This document shows positions 1 to 9,383 of a stretch of 64,000 nt of DNA, piece after piece. The DNA comes from Dryocola sp031988645 (GTDB taxonomy: Bacteria; Pseudomonadota; Gammaproteobacteria; Enterobacterales; Enterobacteriaceae). How positions within the stretch are numbered: position 1 is the first letter of the stretch; each line of letters starts with the position of its first letter. The stretch is from positions 1 through 64,000 of the forward strand of contig NZ_CP150452.1 in NCBI RefSeq assembly GCF_051307045.1, written 5' to 3'. Under the pieces are notes generated by a model that saw only the letters and a list, made by a program, of their open reading frames with translations, had not been told where the DNA came from and did no database searches. The position numbers were made by a program, and so were the translations under genes.

Positions 1-1068
1 GTGCGTCCAAGCTGGGACAACCTCCCGGCGCCCGCGGAGCAGTCTTACCGTTCAAACGTCAACCTGAAGCACACCTTCGATAACTTTGTCGAAGGTAAAT
101 CGAACCAGCTGGCGCGCGCGGCGGCACGTCAGGTAGCCGATAACCCGGGCGGCGCGTATAACCCTCTTTTCCTTTATGGCGGAACCGGCCTGGGTAAAAC
201 CCACCTGTTGCACGCGGTGGGGAACGGCATTCTTGCCCGTAAACCGAATGCCAAAGTGGTGTACATGCACTCCGAGCGCTTCGTTCAGGATATGGTTAAG
301 GCCCTGCAGAATAACGCGATTGAAGAGTTCAAACGCTACTACCGCTCCGTTGATGCGCTGCTTATCGATGACATTCAGTTTTTTGCCAATAAAGAGCGCT
401 CGCAGGAAGAATTCTTCCACACCTTCAACGCCCTGCTGGAAGGCAATCAACAGATAATCCTCACCTCGGATCGCTATCCAAAAGAGATCAACGGCGTTGA
501 GGATCGGCTGAAATCCCGCTTCGGCTGGGGGCTGACCGTCGCTATCGAACCGCCTGAGTTAGAGACTCGCGTGGCGATCCTGATGAAAAAAGCCGACGAG
601 AACGATATTCGCCTGCCGGGCGAGGTGGCCTTCTTTATCGCCAAGCGCCTGCGCTCGAACGTGCGCGAGCTGGAAGGAGCGCTTAATCGCGTTATTGCGA
701 ACGCCAACTTTACCGGCCGCGCCATTACCATCGACTTCGTGCGTGAAGCGCTGCGCGATCTGCTGGCGCTGCAGGAGAAGCTCGTCACCATCGACAATAT
801 CCAGAAAACGGTAGCCGAGTACTATAAAATTAAGGTGGCTGACCTGCTGTCAAAGCGTCGTTCCCGCTCCGTTGCCCGTCCGCGTCAAATGGCGATGGCG
901 CTGGCAAAAGAGCTGACGAACCACAGCCTGCCGGAAATCGGCGATGCGTTTGGCGGCCGCGACCATACCACCGTGCTGCACGCCTGCCGTAAGATTGAGC
1001 AGCTGCGTGAAGAAAGCCACGACATCAAAGAAGATTTCTCCAACCTCATCAGAACATTATCTTCGTGA
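1..1068 (+). CDS. dnaA: Chromosomal replication initiator DnaA (5' end outside window)
   Basis: The ATPase that binds DnaA boxes and opens oriC. The 355 residues present match E. coli DnaA from about residue 113 to the C-terminus (467 aa in E. coli), so the N-terminal DnaB-interaction domain lies to the left. Seen: Walker A motif GGTGLGKT at fragment residues 60-67, Walker B region LLIDDIQFF, and the C-terminal DNA-binding signature GGRDHTTVLHACRKI. The GTG at base 1 is an internal valine, not the start. The stop is followed 4 bases later by dnaN, the usual dnaA-dnaN-recF operon layout. Identification is essentially certain. Confidence 0.98.
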   Translation: MRPSWDNLPAPAEQSYRSNVNLKHTFDNFVEGKSNQLARAAARQVADNPGGAYNPLFLYGGTGLGKTHLLHAVGNGILARKPNAKVVYMHSERFVQDMVKALQNNAIEEFKRYYRSVDALLIDDIQFFANKERSQEEFFHTFNALLEGNQQIILTSDRYPKEINGVEDRLKSRFGWGLTVAIEPPELETRVAILMKKADENDIRLPGEVAFFIAKRLRSNVRELEGALNRVIANANFTGRAITIDFVREALRDLLALQEKLVTIDNIQKTVAEYYKIKVADLLSKRRSRSVARPRQMAMALAKELTNHSLPEIGDAFGGRDHTTVLHACRKIEQLREESHDIKEDFSNLIRTLSS

Positions 1069-1072
1069 CGCT

Positions 1073-2175
1073 ATGAAATTTACCGTTGAACGTGAAACTT
1101 TATTAAAACCGCTGCAGCAGGTGAGTGGGCCCGCTGGGCGGCCGTCCTACGTTACCGATTCTCGGCAACCTGCTGTTGCAGGTGGCGGAAGGCGCGCTCT
1201 CTTTAACCGGCACAGATCTGGAAATGGAGATGGTCGCGCGCGTCGCGCTGGTGCAGCCGCACGAGCCGGGCGCAACCACCGTGCCTGCCCGCAAATTCTT
1301 CGATATTTGCCGCGGCCTGCCGGAAGGCGCTGAAATCGCCGTGCAGCTGGAGGGCGACCGCATGCTGGTGCGCTCCGGGCGCAGCCGTTTCTCGCTTTCC
1401 ACCCTGCCGGCGACGGATTTCCCGAACCTGGACGACTGGCAGAGCGAGGTCGAATTCACGCTCCCGCAGGCGACCATGAAGCGCCTGATCGAAGCCACGC
1501 AGTTTTCTATGGCTCATCAGGACGTGCGTTATTACCTCAACGGCATGCTGTTTGAAACCGAAGGGGAAGAGCTGCGCACCGTAGCGACCGACGGCCACCG
1601 TCTTGCCGTATGTTCGATGCCGATTGGCCAGCCTTTGCCAAACCATTCGGTGATCGTGCCGCGTAAAGGCGTGATTGAGCTGATGCGTATGCTCGACGGC
1701 GGCGAAACGCCGCTGCGCATACAAATTGGCAGCAATAACATCCGAGCGCACGTTGGCGATTTTATCTTCACATCGAAGCTGGTTGACGGCCGTTTCCCGG
1801 ATTATCGCCGCGTATTGCCGAAGAATCCGGATAAACACCTGGACGCCGGCTGCGATCTGCTCAAGCAGGCCCTTTGCCCGCGCGGCGATTCTCTCCAATG
1901 AGAAATTCCGCGGCGTGCGCCTGTACGTCAGCCAGAACCAGCTAAAAATCACCGCTAATAATCCGGAGCAGGAAGAAGCGGAAGAGATTCTGGACGTCTC
2001 CTACGACGGCGCCGATCTGGAAATCGGCTTTAACGTCAGCTACGTGCTGGACGTGCTGAACGCGCTGAAGTGCGAAAACGTGCGCATTCTGCTGACCGAC
2101 TCCGTTTCCAGCGTGCAGATTGAAGACGCGGCTTCGCAGGCCGCCGCCTATGTTGTGATGCCAATGAGACTGTAG
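1073..2175 (+). CDS. dnaN: DNA polymerase III beta sliding clamp, broken by two +1 frameshifts in this assembly
   Basis: The ring-shaped processivity clamp of the replisome. Translation starts MKFTVERE at the ATG 4 bases after dnaA. The frame is lost at GGCCC 1128-1132 and again at GGCCC 1868-1872. Deleting one C at each site restores a continuous 366-residue protein, the exact E. coli length, with the C-terminal VVMPMRL. The clamp is essential, so two independent inactivating mutations are not credible; both look like sequence errors. recF follows directly after the stop. Confidence 0.95.
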
Positions 2176-3249
2176 ATGTCGCTCACCCGACTGTTAATTA
2201 AAGATTTTCGCAACATTGAAAACGCAGATCTGGCGCTCTGCCCCGGCTTTAACTTTCTGGTCGGCGCCAACGGCAGCGGTAAAACCAGCGTGCTTGAGGC
2301 GATTTATACCCTTGGGCACGGCCGCGCTTTTCGCAGCGTGAAAATTGAGCGCGTTATTCGCCACGAGCAGGACGCTTTTGTGCTGCACGGGCGTCTACAG
2401 GACGGCGAAAGGGAAACCGCCGTCGGCCTGACAAAAGATCGCGCGGGCGACAGCAAAGTACGCATCGACGGCAGCGACGGCCACAAGGTGGCGGAGCTGG
2501 CGCTGTTAATGCCGATGCAGCTCATTACCCCCGAGGGGTTTACTTTGCTCAACGGCGGCCCCAAATACCGTAGAGCTTTCCTCGACTGGGGATGTTTTCA
2601 TAACGAACCGGGCTTTTTTGTCGCCTGGAGCAACCTCAAACGCCTGCTTAAGCAACGCAACGCCGCGCTGCGGCAGGTGACACGTTACGCGCAGCTGCGC
2701 CCGTGGGATAAAGAGCTTATTCCGCTGGCGGAACAAATCAGCCGCTGGCGCGCCGAATACAGCGCCGCCATTGCGGATGACATGGCCGATACCTGCGCGC
2801 AATTTTTGCCGGAGTTTTCACTGAGCTTCTCTTTCCAGCGCGGCTGGGAAAAAGAGAGCGATTACGGTGAGGTACTGGAACGCAGCTTCGAACGCGATCG
2901 CCTGCTGACCTATACCGCTCACGGCCCTCACAAAGCTGATTTTCGAATTCGTGCCGACGGCGCGCCCGTCGAAGACACCTTGTCTCGCGGACAGCTTAAA
3001 TTACTGATGTGCGCCCTGAGACTGGCGCAGGGTGAGTTTCTCACCCGACAGAACGGGCGGCGTTGCCTGTATCTGATAGATGATTTTGCCTCTGAACTTG
3101 ACGATGCACGCCGTGGTCTATTAGCCAGCCGGTTAAAGGCCACGGAATCACAGGTTTTTGTCAGCGCCATCAGCGCTGAGCATGTGATGGATATGGCGGA
3201 CAAAAATTCAAAGATGTTCGCCGTGGATCAGGGTAAAATAGCGGATTAA
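2176..3249 (+). CDS. recF: DNA recombination and repair ATPase RecF
   Basis: SMC/ABC-type ATPase that helps load RecA at gapped DNA in the RecFOR pathway. The protein is 357 aa, the normal length. Walker A GANGSGKT is at residues 30-37; the signature region LSRGQLKLL and Walker B LIDDFASELD are in the C-terminal third. The ATG touches the dnaN stop with no spacer, so the genes are probably translationally coupled. gyrB begins 28 bases downstream. Confidence 0.97.
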   Translation: MSLTRLLIKDFRNIENADLALCPGFNFLVGANGSGKTSVLEAIYTLGHGRAFRSVKIERVIRHEQDAFVLHGRLQDGERETAVGLTKDRAGDSKVRIDGSDGHKVAELALLMPMQLITPEGFTLLNGGPKYRRAFLDWGCFHNEPGFFVAWSNLKRLLKQRNAALRQVTRYAQLRPWDKELIPLAEQISRWRAEYSAAIADDMADTCAQFLPEFSLSFSFQRGWEKESDYGEVLERSFERDRLLTYTAHGPHKADFRIRADGAPVEDTLSRGQLKLLMCALRLAQGEFLTRQNGRRCLYLIDDFASELDDARRGLLASRLKATESQVFVSAISAEHVMDMADKNSKMFAVDQGKIAD

Positions 3250-3277
3250 CCCAAGAATAAATGAGCGAGAAACGTTG

Positions 3278-5692
3278 ATGTCGAATTCTTATGACTCCTC
3301 CAGTATCAAAGTCCTTAAGGGGCTGGATGCGGTACGTAAGCGCCCGGGCATGTATATCGGCGATACGGACGACGGCACCGGTCTGCACCACATGGTATTT
3401 GAGGTCGTGGATAACGCTATCGACGAAGCTCTTGCTGGCCACTGTAAAGATATCGTTGTCACCATCCATGCCGATAACTCCGTTTCCGTAACGGACGATG
3501 GCCGCGGCATTCCTACCGGTATTCACCCGGAAGAGGGCGTATCTGCGGCCGAAGTGATCATGACCGTGCTGCACGCGGGCGGTAAGTTCGATGATAACTC
3601 TTATAAAGTTTCCGGCGGCCTGCACGGCGTAGGCGTATCGGTAGTTAACGCCCTGTCCCAGAAGCTGGAGCTGCTGATTCGCCGCGAAGGCAAAATCCAT
3701 CAGCAAACTTACGTCCACGGCGTGCCGCAGGCGCCGCTGGCGGTGACCGGCGATACCGACGTAACCGGTACCCAGGTGCGTTTCTGGCCAAGCCACGAAA
3801 CCTTCACCAACGTCATTGAGTTTGAATACGATATCCTGGCAAAACGCCTGCGCGAGCTGTCGTTCCTGAACTCCGGCGTCTCCATCCGCCTGATCGACAA
3901 GCGCGACGGCCGCCAGGACCACTTCCACTACGAAGGCGGCATCCGCGCGTTCGTTGAGTACCTCAACAAGAACAAAACGCCTATTCACCCGACCGTGTTT
4001 TACTTCAGCACTGAAAAAGACGGCATCGGCGTGGAGGTGGCGCTGCAGTGGAACGACGGTTTCCAGGAAAACATCTACTGCTTTACCAACAACATCCCGC
4101 AGCGCGACGGCGGTACTCACCTGGCCGGTTTCCGCGCGGCGATGACGCGTACCCTGAACGCGTACATGGATAAAGAAGGCTACAGCAAAAAAGCGAAGGT
4201 CAGCGCCACCGGCGACGACGCCCGTGAAGGCCTGATTGCCGTAGTTTCCGTAAAAGTGCCGGATCCGAAATTCTCCTCCCAGACCAAAGACAAGCTGGTT
4301 TCCTCAGAAGTGAAATCCGCGGTTGAACAGCAGATGAACGAACTGCTGGCGGAATACCTGCTGGAAAACCCGTCCGACGCGAAAATCGTCGTGGGCAAAA
4401 TTATCGACGCGGCTCGCGCCCGTGAAGCGGCGCGTCGCGCCCGTGAAATGACCCGCCGTAAAGGCGCGCTGGACCTGGCAGGCCTGCCGGGCAAGCTGGC
4501 GGACTGTCAGGAACGCGACCCGGCCCACTCCGAACTGTACCTCGTGGAAGGGGACTCTGCGGGCGGCTCTGCGAAACAGGGGCGTAACCGTAAGAACCAG
4601 GCGATCCTGCCGCTGAAAGGTAAAATCCTCAACGTTGAGAAAGCGCGCTTCGACAAGATGCTCGCCTCTCAGGAAGTGGCAACGCTTATCACCGCGCTGG
4701 GCTGCGGCATCGGCCGTGACGAATACAACCCGGACAAGCTGCGCTACCACAGCATCATCATCATGACCGATGCGGACGTCGATGGTTCTCACATCCGTAC
4801 CCTGCTGCTGACCTTCTTCTATCGTCAGATGCCGGAAATCGTCGAGCGCGGCCACGTGTATATCGCTCAGCCGCCGCTCTACAAGGTGAAGAAAGGCAAG
4901 CAGGAGCAGTACATCAAAGATGATGAGGCGATGGATCAGTACCAGATCTCTATCGCCCTGGACGGCGCTACGCTGCACGCCAATGCCCACGCTCCGGCCC
5001 TGTCGGGCGAAGCGCTGGAAAAACTGGTGTCGGAATACAACGCTTCCCAGAAAATGATTGGCCGCATGGAGCGTCGCTATCCGCGCAACCTGCTGAATAA
5101 CCTGGTCTATCATCCAACGCTTGCGCAAGACGACCTGGCTGACGAAAGCAAAGTGACGGCCTGGGTTTCCGCGCTGGTGACCCAGCTGAACGAAAAAGAG
5201 CAGCACGGCAGCACCTGGAACTCCATCGTGCGTGAAAACCGCGAGCTGAATATTTTCGAGCCGGTGATTCGCGTGCGTACCCACGGCGTCGATACCGACT
5301 ATCCGCTGGAGCACGAATTCGTGGTGGGCGGCGAATATCGTCGTCTGTGCGCGCTCGGCGAGAAGCTGCGCGGCCTTATCGAAGAAGATGCGTTTATCGA
5401 ACGCGGCGAACGTCGCCAGCCGATTGCCAGCTTCGAACAGGCGCTGGAGTGGCTGGTGAAAGAGTCACGCCGCGGTCTTTCTATTCAGCGCTACAAAGGG
5501 CTGGGCGAAATGAACCCGGATCAGCTGTGGGAAACCACCATGGATCCGGAAAGCCGCCGTATGCTGCGCGTTACCGTAAAAGATGCGATTGCGGCCGATC
5601 AGCTGTTCACCACCCTGATGGGCGATGCCGTTGAGCCGCGCCGCGCCTTTATCGAAGAAAACGCCCTGAAAGCGGCGAACATCGATATTTAA
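3278..5692 (+). CDS. gyrB: DNA gyrase subunit B
   Basis: ATPase subunit of the type II topoisomerase that introduces negative supercoils. The ATG at 3278 gives MSNSYDSS and 804 aa, equal to E. coli GyrB; the TTG one codon upstream is not needed. Seen: GHKL ATPase N-terminus with the VVDNAIDEA and GGLHGVGVSVVNALS motifs, TOPRIM residues EGDSAGGSA and DADVDGSHI, and the C-terminal RYKGLGEMNP. It is intact, and its stop overlaps the stop of the convergent LysR gene. Confidence 0.98.
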   Translation: MSNSYDSSSIKVLKGLDAVRKRPGMYIGDTDDGTGLHHMVFEVVDNAIDEALAGHCKDIVVTIHADNSVSVTDDGRGIPTGIHPEEGVSAAEVIMTVLHAGGKFDDNSYKVSGGLHGVGVSVVNALSQKLELLIRREGKIHQQTYVHGVPQAPLAVTGDTDVTGTQVRFWPSHETFTNVIEFEYDILAKRLRELSFLNSGVSIRLIDKRDGRQDHFHYEGGIRAFVEYLNKNKTPIHPTVFYFSTEKDGIGVEVALQWNDGFQENIYCFTNNIPQRDGGTHLAGFRAAMTRTLNAYMDKEGYSKKAKVSATGDDAREGLIAVVSVKVPDPKFSSQTKDKLVSSEVKSAVEQQMNELLAEYLLENPSDAKIVVGKIIDAARAREAARRAREMTRRKGALDLAGLPGKLADCQERDPAHSELYLVEGDSAGGSAKQGRNRKNQAILPLKGKILNVEKARFDKMLASQEVATLITALGCGIGRDEYNPDKLRYHSIIIMTDADVDGSHIRTLLLTFFYRQMPEIVERGHVYIAQPPLYKVKKGKQEQYIKDDEAMDQYQISIALDGATLHANAHAPALSGEALEKLVSEYNASQKMIGRMERRYPRNLLNNLVYHPTLAQDDLADESKVTAWVSALVTQLNEKEQHGSTWNSIVRENRELNIFEPVIRVRTHGVDTDYPLEHEFVVGGEYRRLCALGEKLRGLIEEDAFIERGERRQPIASFEQALEWLVKESRRGLSIQRYKGLGEMNPDQLWETTMDPESRRMLRVTVKDAIAADQLFTTLMGDAVEPRRAFIEENALKAANIDI

Positions 5693-6603
5693 TCGTTAGT
5701 CAGCGGCATGCTGGTGGGTAATTTGCTCACCAGCATGTCGACCGCCAGGCGCACCTTTAACGCCATATGCGGCGAATGCACCCATACCGCATGGGTTTCA
5801 TAGATATTCTCCCGGTCCTCCCGCAGCACCCTTACCAGCTCTCCCTGCGCTATCGCATTATCAACCAGCCAGCACGGCAGCATCGCTATGCCGAACCCGG
5901 CCTTCGTCGCCTGCGCAATGGCTTCCAGATCGTCCATCAGCATGTAGGATGCCGGCGTGAAGGAGTGCCTGACGCCGTGCTCGTCCGGAATAGTCCAGCG
6001 CTGCGGCCTGCCCGAGTGGGCATAGTTGATGACTTTATGCTGCGATAAATCCTCCGCTACTAACGGTATGCCGCGTTGCGCCAGGTAGGAGGGCGATGCG
6101 CAGGCAACCATGCGGTGAACGCGCAGCCGCCGCGCCGCCAGCTCGCTGCTGTCCGGCAGGCTTCCGGTACGGATAACCAGATCCAGCCTGTCTTCCGCTA
6201 AATCTGCAACCCTGTCGCTAAACAGCAGCTCCAGCGTTAAATCCGGATACCCGCCCGCAAACTCCGTGAGCAGCGGCGCGACGCACATGCGCCCGTACAG
6301 CACCGGCATCGAAACCCGCAGCCTTCCGCTAACGCTTTGTTTGCCGCCGTCGAGCAGCGTTTCGGCAGACTTGATTTCTGCCAGCGCCCGCAGGCAGTGT
6401 TCGTAAAAAAGCGTGCCTTCTGCGGTCAGCGTCAGGCTGCGGGTGGTTCTCGCAAACAGCCTGACGCCCAGCCTTTCTTCCAGGCGGGAAATGGTTTTTC
6501 CGACCGCCGAACGTGAAAGATGCAGCCGCGTCGCCGCCTGCGCAAAACTACCCGCTTCAACGACGGAGACAAAAACGGCGATCCCCTTTAGCTGTTCGCT
6601 CAT
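5689..6603 (-). CDS. LysR-family transcriptional regulator
   Basis: 304-aa LTTR starting MSEQLKGIAVFVSVVEAGSF. The ATG at 6603 is chosen over an upstream start because AGGAG lies just before it. The N-terminal winged helix-turn-helix (about residues 1-60) is followed by a substrate-binding domain. It is divergent from the quinone oxidoreductase gene across 110 bp, so it probably controls that gene. It sits between gyrB and yidB, which are adjacent in E. coli, so the pair is an insertion relative to K-12. The inducer is unknown. Confidence 0.85.
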   Translation of the reverse strand: MSEQLKGIAVFVSVVEAGSFAQAATRLHLSRSAVGKTISRLEERLGVRLFARTTRSLTLTAEGTLFYEHCLRALAEIKSAETLLDGGKQSVSGRLRVSMPVLYGRMCVAPLLTEFAGGYPDLTLELLFSDRVADLAEDRLDLVIRTGSLPDSSELAARRLRVHRMVACASPSYLAQRGIPLVAEDLSQHKVINYAHSGRPQRWTIPDEHGVRHSFTPASYMLMDDLEAIAQATKAGFGIAMLPCWLVDNAIAQGELVRVLREDRENIYETHAVWVHSPHMALKVRLAVDMLVSKLPTSMPLTND

Positions 6604-6713
6604 CTTTGTCTCCTTTCTGGAACCAATCATGGGAAAAGTCGTCGCCACTGGCGATATCTGGTCAAAGTTACACTCTACAGCATGATGGATAACCCAACCA
6701 GGTGGAGAAAAAG

Positions 6714-7739
6714 ATGACTCAGATGATGCAACGCTGGACGATGAATGCCGTTGGCCGGCAGAGCCTGGCGCTGGAATCGGTTCCTGTACCGCAGCCCGCC
6801 GCGGGCGAAATCAGGGTAAAAGTCGCTGCCGTTTCGCTGAACTATCGCGACAAAATGGTGATTGAGGGCAGCATGCCCGTCGCGCTGACATTTCCTTTTA
6901 CGCCTGCCTCAGATATGGCGGGCGTGATTGAAAGCGTGGGCGAGGGCGTGACGCGGTTTAAACCCGGCGACAGGGTAATCTCAAACTTCACCCCCGACTG
7001 GATTGACGGTAAACCCGCAGGCGACGCGCGCACGCTGCCTTATAAAACGGCCGGAGGTTTTTATCCCGGCATGCTGGCCGAGTACGTGGTGCTTAATGAA
7101 AACGCCCTGAGCGCATCCCCGGTCAGCCTGAGCGATATCGAGGCCAGCACCTTGCCCTGCGCGGGGCTCACGGCCTGGTTTGCGCTGGTGGAGCGAGGAG
7201 CGTTGCGCAGCGGAGAGTCCGTGCTGGTGCAGGGCACCGGCGGCGTATCGCTGTTTGCCCTGCAGATTGCGAAAGCCCAGGGAGCCGAAGTCTTCGTGAC
7301 TTCCGGCAGCGACGATAAGCTGGCGCGCGCTAAAGCCCTCGGGGCCGACCACGGGATTAATCGCCTGCAGGGCGACTGGGTGGAGAGGATTTATGACCTG
7401 ACGGGCGATCGCGGTATCGACCATATTATCGAGACGGTCGGCGGCACCAATATGGCGAATTCGCTTCGCGCGGTGGCGATTCATGGGCGGATCTCGGTCA
7501 TTGGCGTGCTGGAGGGCTACGATATCTCCCTTCCCGCAGCCCCCTTACTGTTGAAATCGCCGACCGTACAGGGCATCGGCGTCGGGCACCGACGCGCGCT
7601 GGAGGAATTTATCCGCGCCACGGATATCAACGGTATAAAACCGGTGATCGACCATTGTTATTCGTTCGACGAGCTGCCCCAGGCGCTTGCGCATCTCGAC
7701 CGGGGCGCCTTTGGCAAAATCGTTCTGGCCCTCTCATGA
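6714..7739 (+). CDS. Zinc-independent MDR-family alcohol dehydrogenase / NADPH:quinone oxidoreductase
   Basis: 341-aa medium-chain dehydrogenase/reductase. GroES-like N-terminal domain (LNYRDKMVIEG, GDRVISNF) followed by a Rossmann fold with the nucleotide-binding motif VLVQGTGGVSLFALQIAKAQGA. The catalytic-zinc cysteine/histidine set of true alcohol dehydrogenases is not evident, which points to the quinone/enone reductase branch. The ATG at 6714 is preceded by GGTGGAG at proper spacing; the GTG at 6702 lies inside that ribosome-binding site. The divergent LysR gene is its likely regulator. The substrate cannot be told from sequence. Confidence 0.8.
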   Translation: MTQMMQRWTMNAVGRQSLALESVPVPQPAAGEIRVKVAAVSLNYRDKMVIEGSMPVALTFPFTPASDMAGVIESVGEGVTRFKPGDRVISNFTPDWIDGKPAGDARTLPYKTAGGFYPGMLAEYVVLNENALSASPVSLSDIEASTLPCAGLTAWFALVERGALRSGESVLVQGTGGVSLFALQIAKAQGAEVFVTSGSDDKLARAKALGADHGINRLQGDWVERIYDLTGDRGIDHIIETVGGTNMANSLRAVAIHGRISVIGVLEGYDISLPAAPLLLKSPTVQGIGVGHRRALEEFIRATDINGIKPVIDHCYSFDELPQALAHLDRGAFGKIVLALS

Positions 7740-7820
7740 CCGGCTGATTAAAAAGGCGGCCGGCGACGGGAAGTGACTACACTTTTAAGGCACGGGTCGT
7801 AATCGCAAGAGGACAGGATC

Positions 7821-8213
7821 ATGGGTCTATTCGATCAGGTTACCGGCATGATGAAGGGCGGCGATGCCGGAAAATTCAAAGTTATCCTCAGCTGGATAAA
7901 TGAGCAGGGCGGCATTCAGGCCATACTCGACCAGTTCCGGCAAAAGGGCTTTGGCGAGGTCGTCACCTCGTGGCTGAGCGGCGCGCACAACCAGAGCGTC
8001 AATCCTGAGCAGGTGCTGCAGGTGCTGGGTACGCCGGCAATCAGCAGCCTTGCTGAAAAACTCGGTGTTGATGTGGCAAGCGCGGCCATTGAGCTGTCCG
8101 AGCAGTTTCCGAAAATTGTCGACGCCCTTTCGCCCGAAGGCGAGGTGAAGCATGACGATGAGGATCTGCTGACCAGGGGCTACCACATGCTGCGGGATAA
8201 ATTCTTCAGCTAG
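7821..8213 (+). CDS. yidB: YidB, DUF937 family protein
   Basis: 130-aa protein with the DUF937 fold, starting MGLFDQVTGMMKGG. It matches E. coli YidB in length and position upstream of yidA. No signal peptide or membrane segment is visible. Function is not established. A strong intrinsic terminator lies just after the stop. Confidence 0.92.
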   Translation: MGLFDQVTGMMKGGDAGKFKVILSWINEQGGIQAILDQFRQKGFGEVVTSWLSGAHNQSVNPEQVLQVLGTPAISSLAEKLGVDVASAAIELSEQFPKIVDALSPEGEVKHDDEDLLTRGYHMLRDKFFS

Positions 8214-8220
8214 CCGATAA

Positions 8221-8244
8221 CGCCGCCTGCGGGCGGCGTTTTTT
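8221..8244 (+). terminator. Intrinsic terminator after yidB
   Basis: CGCCGCC (8221-8227), loop TGCG, GGCGGCG (8232-8238), then six T residues. This separates yidB from yidA. Confidence 0.9.
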
Positions 8245-8338
8245 ATAAAAAAGGGACCTGTTTCAGGCGAAACGTAGCTCTATTTTTGTGTGCGGAATCG
8301 CGTTAGCATGAAATAAACTCATTACCTCAGAAAATATC

Positions 8339-9152
8339 ATGCCTATAAAACTTATTGCGATTGATATGGACGGCACCCTGCTGCTGCCGGACCACACCAT
8401 TTCCCCTGCGGTTAAAAATGCCATCGCCGCTGCCCGCGAGCGTGGCGTAAACGTGGTGCTGTGCACCGGCCGTCCTTTTGCCGGCGTTGAGAACTACCTC
8501 AAAGAGCTGCACATGGACAAGCCAAACGACTACTGCATCACCTACAACGGCGCGCTGGTGCAAAAAGCGCACGACGGCAGTACCGTTGCGCAAACCGCGC
8601 TGAACTACGATGACTACCGTTACCTGGAGCAGCTTTCCCGCGACGTGGGCTCTCACTTCCATGCCCTCGACCGCCATACGCTCTATACCGCTAACCGCGA
8701 TATCAGCTATTACACCGTCCATGAATCCTTTATCGCCAATATCCCGCTGGTCTTCTGCGAGGCGGAAAATATGGATAAAAACGGTGAATTCCTCAAGGTG
8801 ATGATGATCGACGACCCGGTCGTGCTGGATAAAGCCATCGCCAAAATCCCCGACGAGGCCCCGGGAGCGCTACACGCTGCTCAAAAGCTCGCCGTACTTC
8901 CTGGAAATCCTCGATAAGCGCGTGAATAAAGGCACGGGCGTGAAGGCGCTGGCCGAAGCGCTTGGCATTAAGCAAGAAGAGATCATGACGCTTGGCGATC
9001 AGGAAAACGACATTGCCATGCTGGAGTATGCGGGCATGGGCGTGGCGATGGGCAACGCTATCGATAAGGTGAAGGAGGTCAGCAACTTCGTCACCAAATC
9101 CAACCTCGAAGACGGCGTGGCTTACGCTATTGAGAAGTTTGTGCTGAACTGA
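8339..9152 (+). CDS. yidA: YidA sugar phosphatase (HAD superfamily), one +1 frameshift in this assembly
   Basis: Cof-type HAD phosphatase; E. coli YidA hydrolyses sugar phosphates in vitro. The nucleophile motif DMDGT is at residues 9-13, and GDQENDIAM, the metal-binding motif IV, is near the C-terminus. The frame breaks at GGCCCC 8857-8862; removing one C gives 270 residues, the E. coli length, joining EARERYTLLKSS to FLEILDKRVNKG. The two apparent ORFs are one gene. Confidence 0.94.
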
Positions 9153-9173
9153 GTTTCCCTTCCGGTCATCAAT

Positions 9174-9201
9174 AACCCTGGCGATTAGCCGGGGTTTTTT
9201 T
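9174..9201 (+). terminator. Intrinsic terminator after yidA
   Basis: Hairpin ACCCTGGC-gatta-GCCGGGGT followed by a run of T, before the dgo control region. Confidence 0.8.
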
Positions 9202-9241
9202 ATCCCTTTTGTAACCCTCATTGTCCGTTTTGTGATCGAGA

Positions 9242-9273
9242 TTGTAGTACAACATATAATGTTTGTACTACAT
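9242..9273 (+). promoter_or_regulatory. Tandem DgoR-type operators overlapping the dgo promoter
   Basis: Two palindromes of form TTGTA-N-TACAA lie 21 bp centre to centre: TTGTAGTACAA at 9242-9252 and TTGTACTACAT at 9263-9273. A perfect TATAAT at 9255-9260 sits between them, so bound repressor would cover the promoter. A TGTGA half-site just upstream (9231-9235) could serve CRP. This matches what is known of galactonate-responsive DgoR control in E. coli; binding here is inferred. Confidence 0.75.
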
Positions 9274-9383
9274 TGCGTTCATAGGCAGGGCAATGTGCCT
9301 CACATTTGTACTTCAAAATTGCGGTGTTTTTCAGCGCTCACGGTAAAGTAGTGGTTATTCCCACTCTTATGACAGGACTAACC

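Noticed and set aside
1..1068. Replication origin oriC
   Set aside because: The window starts inside dnaA; no cluster of DnaA boxes with an AT-rich unwinding region was seen in the part given.
3170..5314. Long minus-strand frames (316 and 336 codons) opposite gyrB
   Set aside because: gyrB is intact and conserved on the plus strand; the antisense frames have no ribosome-binding site or family pattern.
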